Positions 41,730-50,812 of a stretch of DNA of 64,000 nt are shown here, piece by piece; position 1 is the stretch's first letter, and every line of letters starts with the position of its first letter. The DNA lies in contig DATLFA010000045.1 of assembly GCA_035525225.1 (NCBI GenBank), positions 124,001-188,000 on the forward strand. The letters are read 5' to 3'. This DNA is from DATLFA01 sp035525225 (GTDB taxonomy: Bacteria; Actinomycetota; Acidimicrobiia; Acidimicrobiales; WLNW01). The translations under genes were made by a program, and so were the position numbers. The notes below the pieces were generated by a model that saw only the letters and a list, made by a program, of their open reading frames with translations, had not been told where the DNA came from and ran no database searches.

Positions 41730-41784
41730 CGGGCCCGAGCGGCCCTTAGAGCGGGAAGCGGGTCCGAGCGCGGACTTCTCGCTC
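41730..41784 (+). repeat. Dispersed palindromic element, copy G plus a diverged second unit
   Basis: G1 (41730-41757): CGGGCCCGAGCGGCCCTTAGAGCGGG. A second unit (41760-41784) reads GGTCCGAGCGCGGACTTCTCGCTC and still forms a GTCCG/CGGAC stem. They lie between the convergent sulfatase and LLM genes. Confidence 0.7.
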
Positions 41785-41830
41785 GCGCGATGAGCGCTTG
41801 CGCGAAGAGCCGGAAGCTGAGCGCGACGAT

Positions 41831-42931
41831 TCAGCGGAACGCAGGCATCACTTCGGCCGCGAAATGTTGCATGCGCCGCTCGACCTCGTCGGGCGGTGTG
41901 GGCGTCGTCTCGAGACCGAACACGCAGCACACGTTGCCGATGCCCATCGCTTCGAGTGCCCGCAGTTGCCCGATCACGCGGTCGGTACCACCGGCCACCC
42001 AACGGTCGTGCCAATCGGGCTCATGGTCGTAGTACGCGAGATCGCGACCGTGCCACCCCTTCTCCCAGTACTCGTACCCTTTCGCGATGCGTCCGTCCTT
42101 GCCCCGGGGTAGCAATCGAGGATCGGTGGAGAGCGACGTCACCTTGGGCGCGCGCGATACGTACTCGCGAGCGTCGTCGTCGGTTTTGTCGACCCAGACG
42201 TAACGAACGGCCACGAGATCGGCGGCCGCGTCGCGGTGATCGTGGGCTTCGGCCACTCCGAGCCACAGGTCGGCCAATTCCGCGAGGCGGCCGGTGCGGA
42301 CGGTGGAGTCGACGATGAAGGGAATGCCCTGCGCGGCGTAGTGCGAGATGCTGTCGACGTTGACCGACGCGTAGTAGATCGGCGGACATGGCTGCTGCAC
42401 CGGCCTGGGCTGCAGGTGCACGCCGTCGAAATCCCAGAACCGACCGTGGTGGTCGACGCGATCCTGGGTCCACAGCGCCCGCAGCACCTCGATGGCTTCG
42501 TCGGTGCGCGCCCGGGCCTCGTCCAGCGGAACCGCGAATGCGTCGAACTCGACCGACTGATAGCCGCGACCGATGCCCACGTCGACGCGCCCTCCGCTCA
42601 GCACGTCGACGAGCGCGATCTCTTCGGCGACCCGGATGGGGTGATGCAATGGCAGCGTGATCACGGCGGTCCCGAGTCGGATGCGCTCGGTGAGCGCGGC
42701 CGCGTGGGCCGCCATGGTCATGGTGTTGGGCAAGAAGCCGTAGTCGGTGAAGTGGTGCTCGCGCATCCAACAGGTGTCGAAGCCCAGTCGGTCGGCCGCG
42801 CGGATCAGCGCCAGCTCGTCGGCGATCGCTCCATGGTGCGTCGCACCCACGCGCTGCCCCTCGAGCAAATGGTCGGGAGCGACGCCCTTGGCATCGGTGA
42901 GCATGAACGAGTGGAACGTCGAGAACTTCAC
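41831..42931 (-). CDS. LLM class (luciferase-like) oxidoreductase
   Basis: This 366-aa luciferase-like protein shows 'LIRAADRLGFDTCWMREHHFTDYG', 'ERIRLGTAVITLPLHHPIRVAEEIALVDVLSGGRVDVGIGRGYQ' (hallmark S-G-G-R-V-x-x-G-x-G-R-G) and 'PPIYYASVNVDSISH'. It is a probable FMN- or F420-dependent monooxygenase. The GTG at 42931 (V-K-F-S-T-F) gives the usual N-terminus; GTG 42940 is an alternative. It is divergent from the ABC transporter operon, with a 118-bp intergenic region. Confidence 0.88.
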   Translation of the reverse strand: MKFSTFHSFMLTDAKGVAPDHLLEGQRVGATHHGAIADELALIRAADRLGFDTCWMREHHFTDYGFLPNTMTMAAHAAALTERIRLGTAVITLPLHHPIRVAEEIALVDVLSGGRVDVGIGRGYQSVEFDAFAVPLDEARARTDEAIEVLRALWTQDRVDHHGRFWDFDGVHLQPRPVQQPCPPIYYASVNVDSISHYAAQGIPFIVDSTVRTGRLAELADLWLGVAEAHDHRDAAADLVAVRYVWVDKTDDDAREYVSRAPKVTSLSTDPRLLPRGKDGRIAKGYEYWEKGWHGRDLAYYDHEPDWHDRWVAGGTDRVIGQLRALEAMGIGNVCCVFGLETTPTPPDEVERRMQHFAAEVMPAFR

Positions 42932-42983
42932 AGCAACCACCACGCTACGACGACCGTAGCCGCCACGTACATGTGTCCGGTGT

Positions 42984-43012
42984 TTGCCGTCACACCGGGG
43001 CCCCACTAGCGT
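42984..43012 (+). promoter_or_regulatory. Putative promoter of the ABC transporter operon
   Basis: TTGCCG (-35, 42984-42989), 17 nt, TAGCGT (-10, 43007-43012). It gives a leader of about 30 nt before the TTG start at 43050, whose ribosome site GGGGGA is at 43041-43046. Confidence 0.5.
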
Positions 43013-43049
43013 CCCCGCTGTTCACTGGGGATTGATCAGAGGGGGAACC

Positions 43050-44309
43050 TTGAGGAAAGCCCGTTGGATTATCGCGTCGCTCGTCGTTTTCGCACTTGTT
43101 GCGGCCGCGTGTGGTGACGACGACGCAGAGACCTCGACCACGACCACCGCAGCAGGCGGCGCCGCGGCCACCACTCCCGGTGGAGGAGCGGCAACGACGT
43201 GCACCGTCGACCGCTCGATGAAGCTCGTGGGCCTGGCCGAGAAGCCACCCGAAAGCGCAAATGCCATTCCCGACTATGCCAACGGTTGGGAACTGGCGGT
43301 CACAGAGATCAACGCCGCCGGCGGGGCGTGCGGTAAGCCGATCGACTTCGAGCGCATTCCGATGAGCCCGCTCGACGTCGCGACTGCCAAGGTCGCCTAT
43401 CTCTCGGCACTCGACAAGAAGGCCGACATGACCTTCGGCATGAACAGCAGCCCCATCGTGCTTGCCCTGGCGCCCGAGGTGCTCAAGGCCGCGACGCCGA
43501 ACATCTACTTGTCCGCGGCGTCACAGATCTTCCTCGGCGCGGCCAACGGCGTCGGCAACGAGTGGGGCTTCGTGATCCGGCCACGGAACAACGGCTCGGC
43601 CGTGATCCAGGCCGATTTCCTGACCAAGGATCTCAACAAGAAGAAGATCGGTCTTCTCTGCGCGATCGGCGCCTTCGGTGACGGTAGTTGTGCCGCGGCC
43701 AAGCCCGCGATCGAAGCGGCCGGCGCGACGGTGGTCAGCCAGCAGAGTGCCGCTACCGACGCGACCAACCTGACGACGCAGATCCTTGCGTTCAAGAACG
43801 CCGGCGCCGAAGCGGTCCTCGCCTTCGAGTTCCCCAACCCGATGGTCGTGTTGTTCAACCAGGCGGCCGACAACGCGTTGAACGTCCCGATCATGGGCGG
43901 AGCCTCGGCAGGCTTGGCGATTGCCACGAAGAACGTCAAGGCCAATGCGTTGGCGAACGCGTACGGAATCGACGACTGCGTGCCGGTCGCGGATACCACG
44001 AACAAGAAAGCGATCGACTTCACCGCGGCGTACAAGGCCAAGTACAACCTCGATCCCGGTTACGCGGCGGCCGAGGCCTACGACACGATCTACCTTGCCG
44101 CCGAAGCCCTGAAGATCGCCGGAAAGCTCGACAAGAAAGCGCTCGCCGACGCGCTGCGCACGATGACCTATCAAGGCGTGTGCGACAACTACAAGGCTGA
44201 TGCGGGCCAGGGCTTGCACCACGCGTCGTACATCGAGACCTTCGATGCGACTGGCAAACCCAAGATCGTGAAGACCGTCGCCATCCCGGCACCCGCCGGC
44301 GGCGGATGA
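43050..44309 (+). CDS. ABC transporter substrate-binding lipoprotein, branched-chain amino acid type
   Basis: This 419-aa periplasmic-binding-like lipoprotein starts at TTG 43050 with GGGGGA upstream. Signal peptide 'MRKARWIIASLVVFALVAAAC' ends at lipobox Cys21, followed by a Thr/Gly linker and a type I Leu/Ile/Val-binding fold ('NGWELAVTEINAAGGACGKPI', 'IEAAGATVVSQQSA', 'GYAAAEAYDTIYLAAEAL'). It should capture an amino acid, amide or aromatic acid outside the cell and deliver it to the downstream permeases. A hairpin follows its stop, perhaps raising its copy number over the membrane parts. Confidence 0.92.
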   Translation: MRKARWIIASLVVFALVAAACGDDDAETSTTTTAAGGAAATTPGGGAATTCTVDRSMKLVGLAEKPPESANAIPDYANGWELAVTEINAAGGACGKPIDFERIPMSPLDVATAKVAYLSALDKKADMTFGMNSSPIVLALAPEVLKAATPNIYLSAASQIFLGAANGVGNEWGFVIRPRNNGSAVIQADFLTKDLNKKKIGLLCAIGAFGDGSCAAAKPAIEAAGATVVSQQSAATDATNLTTQILAFKNAGAEAVLAFEFPNPMVVLFNQAADNALNVPIMGGASAGLAIATKNVKANALANAYGIDDCVPVADTTNKKAIDFTAAYKAKYNLDPGYAAAEAYDTIYLAAEALKIAGKLDKKALADALRTMTYQGVCDNYKADAGQGLHHASYIETFDATGKPKIVKTVAIPAPAGGG

Positions 44310-44341
44310 TCGCGGTTCATTCCAATCAGAACTGAGCGGGC

Positions 44342-44369
44342 GCGGGCGGTGTCCTACGACGCCGCCCGC
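44342..44369 (+). terminator. Hairpin between binding-protein and permease genes
   Basis: GCGGGCGGTGTC - CTAC - GACGCCGCCCGC: a 12-bp stem with one G-U pair and a tight loop, with no long T run. It is likely a partial terminator or processing barrier allowing more binding protein than permease. Confidence 0.6.
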
Positions 44370-44413
44370 TCCCGCTGCCACTTGCCAGTTTCATCGGGGG
44401 AGACGTGTAGGCC

Positions 44414-45307
44414 ATGATCCTGGCCAGTTCCTTATCCAACTTCGTCAGCTATATGTCGGCGGGGATTTCGGAGGGCTCGATCACCGCGCTCGCCGCGCTC
44501 GGCTTCTTGTTGACCCACAAGGCGACCGGTGTGATCAGCTTCGCACAGGGTGCATTCGTCACCCTTGGCGCCTACATCGCGGTGTGGGCCAGCCGTGACC
44601 AGGGCTGGCCTTTGCTTCTCGCGTACCTGTTCGCCATTGCGGCGATGTTCGTCGTCGGCGTCGCCTCCGAGCGCATCGCGTACCGGCCGCTCCGTGGTCG
44701 CTCGATCCACGTGGTCGTGATCGCCACCTTCGGTATCTCCGAGATCGTGATCGCGCTCATCGGTGTCTGGCAGGGCACGCAACCGAAGGGCCTCAGCCCC
44801 TTGGTCGACGGCACATTCGAACTCGGGGGCGCGGTCATCCCCTGGCAGCGCCTCATCATCCTCGTCGTCACGCTCGTCACCGTGTTCGCGATGGTGATGT
44901 TGTTCAAGAGCACCCAGTTCGGCCGGCAGGTGCGAGCGGTCGCCGCCGATCGTGAAACCGCCCAGCTGTGCGCGGTGCCCGTGGGACGGCTGTCGATCAT
45001 CTCGTTCGGCATCGCGGGCGCGCTTGCCGGCTTGGCCGGAGTACTCATCGCCCCCGTCGGCGGAATCGACTTGCACTTCGGCTTCCTCATCATGCTCGGC
45101 GGCTTCTACGCCGCGATCCTCGGCGGCTTCGGCAGCCTGGGCGGTGTCGTCGTCGGTGGCTTCATGATCGGATTCGTGCAGTACGTGATCGGCAGCTATT
45201 GGTGGGTCAACTACCAGCAGGTGCTGCCGTTCATCCTGTTGATCGGCGTCATCGCGATAAAGCCGACGGGTCTGTTCACCAAGGGGCAGACGCATGGCCG
45301 CCTCTGA
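44414..45307 (+). CDS. livH: Branched-chain amino acid ABC transporter permease, LivH type
   Basis: This 297-aa membrane protein has about 8 helices: 'GISEGSITALAALGFLLTHKATGVISFAQGAFVTLGAYIAVW' (the F-A-x-G-x-x-x-x-x-G-A-Y LivH signature) and 'VPVGRLSIISFGIAGALAGLAGVL', the helical ATPase-coupling segment with the G-x-x-G-A-L-A-G pattern. It forms the channel with the LivM-like half of the next protein. Its 3' end overlaps the next gene by 14 bp. Confidence 0.93.
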   Translation: MILASSLSNFVSYMSAGISEGSITALAALGFLLTHKATGVISFAQGAFVTLGAYIAVWASRDQGWPLLLAYLFAIAAMFVVGVASERIAYRPLRGRSIHVVVIATFGISEIVIALIGVWQGTQPKGLSPLVDGTFELGGAVIPWQRLIILVVTLVTVFAMVMLFKSTQFGRQVRAVAADRETAQLCAVPVGRLSIISFGIAGALAGLAGVLIAPVGGIDLHFGFLIMLGGFYAAILGGFGSLGGVVVGGFMIGFVQYVIGSYWWVNYQQVLPFILLIGVIAIKPTGLFTKGQTHGRL

Positions 45308-47267
45308 GGTGAGCGCCGTCATGACCGATGTCGGGGAGGCGAGCACCGACAGCCGGTGGGATCGCGTGCGTCCGCCGATCTACCGCGGGATGCCCTACAT
45401 CCGCATCGTGCTGGTCTTCGCGGTGATGTTCCTCTACCGCAGCGTGCGCACCGAAGGCCGGGCCCAGGAGGCGTTGTTCAACGACTGGCTCACGTACGCC
45501 CTCGTGGTTCTGGGCTTCTATTTCGTGTTCGGGCTCGCAGGGCAGTTCGCCTTCAGCCAAGCGGCCATCTTCGGTCTCGGCGCCTACGCGTCGGCGTGGG
45601 CGACCCACAACCCCGACCGGCCGTTCATCGTCGGGCCGATATTCGCCGTGATCGTGTGCCTCTCCGTCGCGCTCGTCTTTTCGGTGATCATGCAGCGAAC
45701 GGAGCACTTCTACTTCGCCGTCGGCACGTTGGGGCTGCAGAACATCATCATTCTCGTCGTCTCGAAATGGGACGACTTCACCAACGGCTCGGGCGGCCAA
45801 GCACTCAATATCCGCCCGCTTTCGCTATTCGGTACCGATTTCTTGACCGAGTACCGAATCTTCCAGTTCCTCGTGGTCTCGCTGGCGATCCTCATGGTCG
45901 TCGCGGCGTTCATCGAGCGCTCTCCCGTGCGACGAGAAGCCATCGCGAACCGCGACCAGTCGGTCGTTTCGCGCACACTCGGCCTTCCTACGCTCATCAA
46001 CCGCATCACGATGTTCATGCTCGGTTCGTTCTTCGCCGCACTTGCCGGTGCCTTCTACGCGCATCGCTCGTCGTCGGTCACGCCCGAGAGTTTCGGTATC
46101 TCGCTCGGGCTTTTCGTGTTCTTGATGATGATCCTCGGTGGCATGGGATCGATGTGGGGCGCCGTGGTCGGCAGCTGGTTCTACGTGTACGCCAACGACA
46201 AGATCACGAACGCCACAACGTCGATCGGCGGCCACGAGCTCCGCGAGTTCAGGCCGCTGATCTTCGGCGTCATACTCATTCTCGTGATGATTGTGCTGCC
46301 CGACGGCATCATCGGTCTGGGCAGCAAGATCCGCCGCCTGTTCCGCCGTGACTCGAAGCCGATGATGCCCAACTGGCTGGCGATGCTGCTGGGTCTCGGC
46401 CGCTCACCGTCGCCGCGAGCGGGCGGCGACGGTGAGATTCGACCGGGAGTCGACCTGCCCGGGCCGAGCGAGCCGAGAGTGACCTTCGGGCGAACGATCA
46501 TAGAAGCAGAGGACCTGTCGGTGAGCTTTGGCGGTGTTCGCGCCGTCGATCGAGTGTCCCTCACCCTGCACGAGGGCGAGATCCTCGGTCTCATCGGGCC
46601 CAACGGCAGCGGAAAGTCGACCGCCGTCAACGCGATGACCGGTGTCGTGGCGGCCAGTGGCTCGTTGCGGATCAACGGCGAACCTGTTCCGCTCGGCAAC
46701 GCGGGCAAGGTTCGTCGGGCCGGCGTGTTGCGGACGTACCAGACGCCACAGACGTTCTTGCACATGACCTGTATCGAGAACGTGTTGCTGACAACCACCG
46801 ATCGCAAGTACACGGGCATCGCCTCGTCGATCGTCTTGCGGCCACTGATGCTCGAGCACGAGCGCAAGAGGTGGCGTCACGCCGCGGCCGCGCTCGATCG
46901 TGTCGGCCTCCTCGACCGGGCAGAGGAGTCGGCCGCCAACCTTTCGTACGGCCAGCAACGCCTGCTCGAGGTGGCGCGCGCCATTGCCGGCGATCCCAAG
47001 GTCATCATGTTCGACGAACCTTCGGCCGGTCTGAACGCCGCCGAGACAGAGGTGCTCGCCGGGCATCTGCGACGCTTGCGTGAAGATGGCATCTCGTTGC
47101 TCGTCATCGACCACAAGATCGACTTCATCACCACACTCGTCGACCGGGTGATCGTCTTCGAGTTGGGCAACCTCATTGCCGAAGGTGACCCTCGCACGAT
47201 CTGGCAGGATCACCGCGTGCAGAATGCGTACCTGGGTGTTGCCGACGACGATGAAGTGGTGGCGTGA
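45294..47267 (+). CDS. LivM-LivG fusion: permease plus ATPase of the branched-chain-type importer
   Basis: This 657-aa protein joins two usual subunits. Residues ~35-350 are a LivM permease ('LVVLGFYFVFGLAGQFAFSQAAIFGLGAYASAW', 'FLMMILGGMGSMWGAVVG'). After a charged linker (~350-400) comes a LivG ATPase: Walker A 'GPNGSGKST' (about 434-443), signature 'LSYGQQRLLEVARAIAG' (about 549) and Walker B 'VIMFDEPSAGLNAAE'. Overlaps at both ends couple it to livH and livF. Confidence 0.92.
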   Translation: MAASEVSAVMTDVGEASTDSRWDRVRPPIYRGMPYIRIVLVFAVMFLYRSVRTEGRAQEALFNDWLTYALVVLGFYFVFGLAGQFAFSQAAIFGLGAYASAWATHNPDRPFIVGPIFAVIVCLSVALVFSVIMQRTEHFYFAVGTLGLQNIIILVVSKWDDFTNGSGGQALNIRPLSLFGTDFLTEYRIFQFLVVSLAILMVVAAFIERSPVRREAIANRDQSVVSRTLGLPTLINRITMFMLGSFFAALAGAFYAHRSSSVTPESFGISLGLFVFLMMILGGMGSMWGAVVGSWFYVYANDKITNATTSIGGHELREFRPLIFGVILILVMIVLPDGIIGLGSKIRRLFRRDSKPMMPNWLAMLLGLGRSPSPRAGGDGEIRPGVDLPGPSEPRVTFGRTIIEAEDLSVSFGGVRAVDRVSLTLHEGEILGLIGPNGSGKSTAVNAMTGVVAASGSLRINGEPVPLGNAGKVRRAGVLRTYQTPQTFLHMTCIENVLLTTTDRKYTGIASSIVLRPLMLEHERKRWRHAAAALDRVGLLDRAEESAANLSYGQQRLLEVARAIAGDPKVIMFDEPSAGLNAAETEVLAGHLRRLREDGISLLVIDHKIDFITTLVDRVIVFELGNLIAEGDPRTIWQDHRVQNAYLGVADDDEVVA

Positions 47268-47980
47268 CCATGCTCGAAATACGAGAGCTCAGCGTCCGCT
47301 ACGGCGCCGTCGAAGCTGTTCGCAGTATCGACGTGACCGTCGGCAGCGGTGATGTCGTGGCGTTGCTGGGGCCCAACGGTGCGGGTAAGACGTCGACGTT
47401 ACGGGCGGCGACAGGGCTCGCGCGCTATTCCGGCTCGGTGACCTTCGAAGGCAGCGAAGTCAGCAAGCTCGGCCCGGAGGGGTGCGCGAAGCGCGGCTTG
47501 ATCCACGTGCCCGAGGGCCGCCATGTCTTCCCCACCCTGTCGGTACACGAGAACCTGCAAGTCGGCCGCACCGCAGCCCGCGGGCGCCCCGGCTACTCCT
47601 TCGACGACGTGTACGACCTCTTCCCCGCATTGGCCCAACTTCGCGATCGCACCGGTTGGGCCTTGTCCGGCGGCGAGCAACAAATGGTTGCCATCGGCCG
47701 GGCGCTCGTCGCGGCACCGCGCATGTTGCTGCTCGACGAGCCTTCGCTCGGCCTCGCACCGATCGTGGTCAAGGCGGTGTTCGCGGCACTCCGTGAGATC
47801 CGCGAAAAGACACCGATCCTCATCGTCGAGCAGAACACCACTCAAGCGTTGCGACTGTGTGATAGCGCCGCCGCGCTCACCGCGGGCCGAATCGTGCTCG
47901 AAGGTTCTGCGGCAGAGATGAGCGACCGCTCGGCACTGCTCGACTCGTACCTCGGCCAGACGAAAGCCCACTCCGCGTAG
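47264..47980 (+). CDS. livF: Branched-chain amino acid ABC transporter ATPase, LivF type
   Basis: This 238-aa ABC ATPase has Walker A 'GPNGAGKTST' (about 35-44), signature 'LSGGEQQMVAIGRALVA', Walker B 'MLLLDEPSLGLAP' and switch 'LIVEQNTTQAL', with the LivF-specific 'VPEGRHVFPTLSVHENLQVG'. The GTG start overlaps the fusion gene stop (GTGA). It pairs with the LivG half of the fusion to energise import. The acyl-CoA ligase gene begins 6 bp after its stop. Confidence 0.94.
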   Translation: MTMLEIRELSVRYGAVEAVRSIDVTVGSGDVVALLGPNGAGKTSTLRAATGLARYSGSVTFEGSEVSKLGPEGCAKRGLIHVPEGRHVFPTLSVHENLQVGRTAARGRPGYSFDDVYDLFPALAQLRDRTGWALSGGEQQMVAIGRALVAAPRMLLLDEPSLGLAPIVVKAVFAALREIREKTPILIVEQNTTQALRLCDSAAALTAGRIVLEGSAAEMSDRSALLDSYLGQTKAHSA

Positions 47981-47986
47981 GCGGCA

Positions 47987-49552
47987 GTGAATTACCCCGG
48001 CTCATTCGCCCGCACGCGCCCTGACCATCCCGCGGTGATCATGGCCGAGTCGGGCCGCGTCGTCACCTATCGCGAACTCGACGAGCGCTCGAACCAACTT
48101 GCCCACCTTCTGCGGGCGCGGGGACTGCGGCGCGGCGATCACATCGCGATCTTCGCCGAGAATCACGAGCGCTTCCTCGACGCGCTCTGGGCCGCGGCTC
48201 GCAGCGGGTTGTATTTCACGCCGGTCAACTCCCACCTCAACGCCGACGAGGCGGGCTATATCGTCGACGATTGCGACGCGAAGGCGATCATCACGTCGAC
48301 CGCGATGGCCGCCGCCGCCGTCGCGATGCGGCCGCATCTCTCCCGTTGCGAGGTGCGCCTGATGTTCGACTCGGGCGACGGCACCGCGGGAATGCCCGAC
48401 GCCTTCGAGTCGCTCGAGTCGGCCGTCGCGCGCTATCCGTCGACACCGATAGTGGACGAAACGCAGGGCACGGGGATGTTCTACTCGTCGGGCACGACCG
48501 GACGGCCCAAAGGCATCTTGCCGCCGTTGCCCGACGCGCCCGCCGAAGACGTCACACCGGTGAGCGAAGCGATGCGCGTCATGTGGGGCATCGGCCCCGA
48601 CACCGTGTACCTGTCGCCGGCGCCGCTCTATCACACGTCACCGTCGAATTGCTGCATGGGAGTGCAGCGCTACGGGGGCACCGCGGTCGTCATGGAGCGT
48701 TGGGATCCCGAGGCTGCGCTGCGCGCGATCGAGCAATACCGCGTGACCACCGCGCAGTTCGTGCCGACGATGTTCGTGCGCCTGCTGAAGCTGCCGCGCG
48801 AAGTTCGTGAGCGCTACGACATGTCGACACTCGAGTACGTCTTGCACACCGCCGCTCCTTGCGCGGTGGAGACCAAACAGCAGATGCTCGATTGGTGGGG
48901 ACCCATCATCCACGAGGTCTACGCCGCGTCGGAGAATCCGGGCTACACGTGGATCGGTCCCGACGAATGGCTCGAGCATCGCGGCTCGGTCGGTAAAGCG
49001 CAGTGGGGCGTGATCCACATCGTCGACGATGACGGAGTCGAATGCCCGCCCGGAGAGCCTGGCATCATCTATTTCGAGAACCCGGTGGTGACCTACGAAT
49101 ACCACAAGGATCCGGGCAAAAGCGCGGAGTCGCGACACCGCGCCGGGTGGTGGAGCGTCGGCGACGTCGGTTACGTCGACGCCGAGGGCTACCTCTTTCT
49201 CACCGACCGTAAGTCACACATGATCATCGCCGGTGGTGTCAACATCTATCCGCAAGAGATCGAGAATCTGCTCATCACCCACCCGAAGGTGCTCGATGTC
49301 GCGGTGATCGGCGTGCCCGATCCCGATCTCGGCGAACAGGTGAAGGCCATCGTGCAGACGGACGACCCGTTGCTGTGGGGCCCCGATCTCGAAGCCGAGT
49401 TGCTGGCCTTCTGCGGAGCGCATCTCGCCCGCTACAAATGCCCGCGGACGGTCGATTTCATCGACGAACTGCCGCGCCTGCCGACCGGCAAGCTGTACAA
49501 GCGCCTGTTGAAAGACCGCTACTGGGGTGATCGCGCGACGCGCATCGTGTGA
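47987..49552 (+). CDS. AMP-dependent acyl-CoA synthetase/ligase
   Basis: This 521-aa ANL-superfamily enzyme activates a carboxylic acid to its acyl-AMP and then CoA thioester. Seen: P-loop 'FYSSGTTGRPKG' (165-176), 'EVYAASENPGYT', 'VGDVGYVDAEGYLFLTDRKSHMIIAGGVNIYPQEIE', and the C-terminal catalytic Lys in 'PTGKLYKRLL'. As the last gene of the ABC importer operon, it suggests that the imported compound is, or is converted to, a carboxylic acid that is trapped as CoA ester (inference). It starts with GTG and ends 1 bp from the convergent amidohydrolase stop. Confidence 0.93.
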   Translation: MNYPGSFARTRPDHPAVIMAESGRVVTYRELDERSNQLAHLLRARGLRRGDHIAIFAENHERFLDALWAAARSGLYFTPVNSHLNADEAGYIVDDCDAKAIITSTAMAAAAVAMRPHLSRCEVRLMFDSGDGTAGMPDAFESLESAVARYPSTPIVDETQGTGMFYSSGTTGRPKGILPPLPDAPAEDVTPVSEAMRVMWGIGPDTVYLSPAPLYHTSPSNCCMGVQRYGGTAVVMERWDPEAALRAIEQYRVTTAQFVPTMFVRLLKLPREVRERYDMSTLEYVLHTAAPCAVETKQQMLDWWGPIIHEVYAASENPGYTWIGPDEWLEHRGSVGKAQWGVIHIVDDDGVECPPGEPGIIYFENPVVTYEYHKDPGKSAESRHRAGWWSVGDVGYVDAEGYLFLTDRKSHMIIAGGVNIYPQEIENLLITHPKVLDVAVIGVPDPDLGEQVKAIVQTDDPLLWGPDLEAELLAFCGAHLARYKCPRTVDFIDELPRLPTGKLYKRLLKDRYWGDRATRIV

Positions 49553-49553
49553 C

Positions 49554-50732
49554 TCACCGACCGATGAGCGTCAACGCGTTGTCGCGAAGCACCTTGTTGA
49601 GTTCGTCGGGGCTGAGCGTCGGCGCGAACTTGCGTACCGCATCGAGTGTGTGGGGCCACGTCGAGTCCTGATGGGGGTAGTCGGTCTCGAAGGTGATCTG
49701 GTCGATGCCGATGCGGTCGCGGGCTTCGAGGCCGGCGATGTCGTCGTAGAAGCAGCCATACACCTGGCGCATGTAGTTGCTCGGTGGTTCGGGCAGCCGG
49801 TTGCCGTCGGTGGCCCAGATCTCCTTCTTCCAGAGATTGTCGGCGCGCTCGAGTACATACGGCATCCAGCCGATCTGTCCCTCGGCGAAGCAGACCCGCA
49901 GATGGGGATAGCGGGCCAGCGCGCCCGAGAACAGCCAGTCCGACAGTGACATCACCGAGGTCATGAACACGAGCGAAGCGGTCACCGCCGGCGGGGCATC
50001 GGGCGACGAGGTCATCCACGTCGAGCCCGAGCCGATGTGCATGAAGATCGCAGTGCCGGTGTCGTTGCAGGCCGCGAAGAAGGGCTCCCAGTAACGATCG
50101 CGGTCGTGGATCGTCGGGAGGCCGAGCTTGCCCGGCAGTTCGGAGAACGCCACTGCGCGCACGCCGCGCGCGGCGTTGCGACGTACCTCGTCGGCCGCGA
50201 GGTGCGCGTCCCACAAGGGCACGATGCACAACGGGATCAAGCGGCCGTCGGAATCACCGCACCACTCCTCGACCATCCAGTCGTTGTAGGCCCGCACGCA
50301 CGCGAGTGCCAGTTCCTTGTCCGTGCGTTCGGCGAAGACTTGCCCGCAGAAACGGGGAAACGTGGGGAAGCACAACGACGCCTCGATGTGATTGAGGTCC
50401 ATGTCGGCCAGGCGAGCCGAAGGCTCGTAACAGCCGGACCGCATCTGGTCGAACGCGATGGGTCCCATCCACCACTCGGATTCGTCGTAGCCCGCACACG
50501 CGTTGAGCATCTGGTGCGACCATGCGAGATCTTCGTAGACCCACCAATCGGTCGCGGGCCCGTCGCCCCCCTTGCGGAACACTTGGACGCCCTGGATCCA
50601 GTCGATCGACGATCCGTCGCGCTCAACACGAGGCCCCGCGTCGCGCTGTTTGGCGGGTAGCCAACGTTGCCAGAGATGCGGTGGCTCGATGACGTGGTCA
50701 TCGAGCGAGATGATGCGTGGAATGTCGGTCAT
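49554..50732 (-). CDS. Amidohydrolase_2 family protein
   Basis: This 392-aa ACMSD-like TIM-barrel protein begins 'RIISLDDHVIEPPHLWQRWLP', giving a D-D-H-V-I-E metal motif. 'FPTFPRFCGQVF', a cluster 'FMHIGSGSTW' and the late 'ITFETDYPHQDSTWP' (catalytic Asp) follow. It is about half identical by eye to the divergent protein at 50813-52006, including the phrase 'VRAYNDWMVEEWCGDS', so the two arose by duplication and inversion. Confidence 0.9.
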   Translation of the reverse strand: MTDIPRIISLDDHVIEPPHLWQRWLPAKQRDAGPRVERDGSSIDWIQGVQVFRKGGDGPATDWWVYEDLAWSHQMLNACAGYDESEWWMGPIAFDQMRSGCYEPSARLADMDLNHIEASLCFPTFPRFCGQVFAERTDKELALACVRAYNDWMVEEWCGDSDGRLIPLCIVPLWDAHLAADEVRRNAARGVRAVAFSELPGKLGLPTIHDRDRYWEPFFAACNDTGTAIFMHIGSGSTWMTSSPDAPPAVTASLVFMTSVMSLSDWLFSGALARYPHLRVCFAEGQIGWMPYVLERADNLWKKEIWATDGNRLPEPPSNYMRQVYGCFYDDIAGLEARDRIGIDQITFETDYPHQDSTWPHTLDAVRKFAPTLSPDELNKVLRDNALTLIGR

Positions 50733-50769
50733 GACGCCCCCTTGATCTGCACGTTACCAAGGGGGGAGG

Positions 50770-50796
50770 CGGGCCCGAGCGGCCTTCGGCGCGGGG
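50770..50796 (+). repeat. Dispersed palindromic element, copy H
   Basis: CGGGCCCGAGCGGCCTTCGGCGCGGGG between the divergent amidohydrolase paralogues, one stem base lost (GGCC-TT). It partly overlaps the promoter region of the plus-strand copy. Confidence 0.65.
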
Positions 50797-50799
50797 CGT

Positions 50800-50805
50800 T
50801 AGCCT
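50800..50805 (+). promoter_or_regulatory. Putative -10 box (TAGCCT), leaderless
   Basis: TAGCCT ends 7 nt before the GTG at 50813. Confidence 0.42.
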
Positions 50806-50812
50806 GAGCGAC

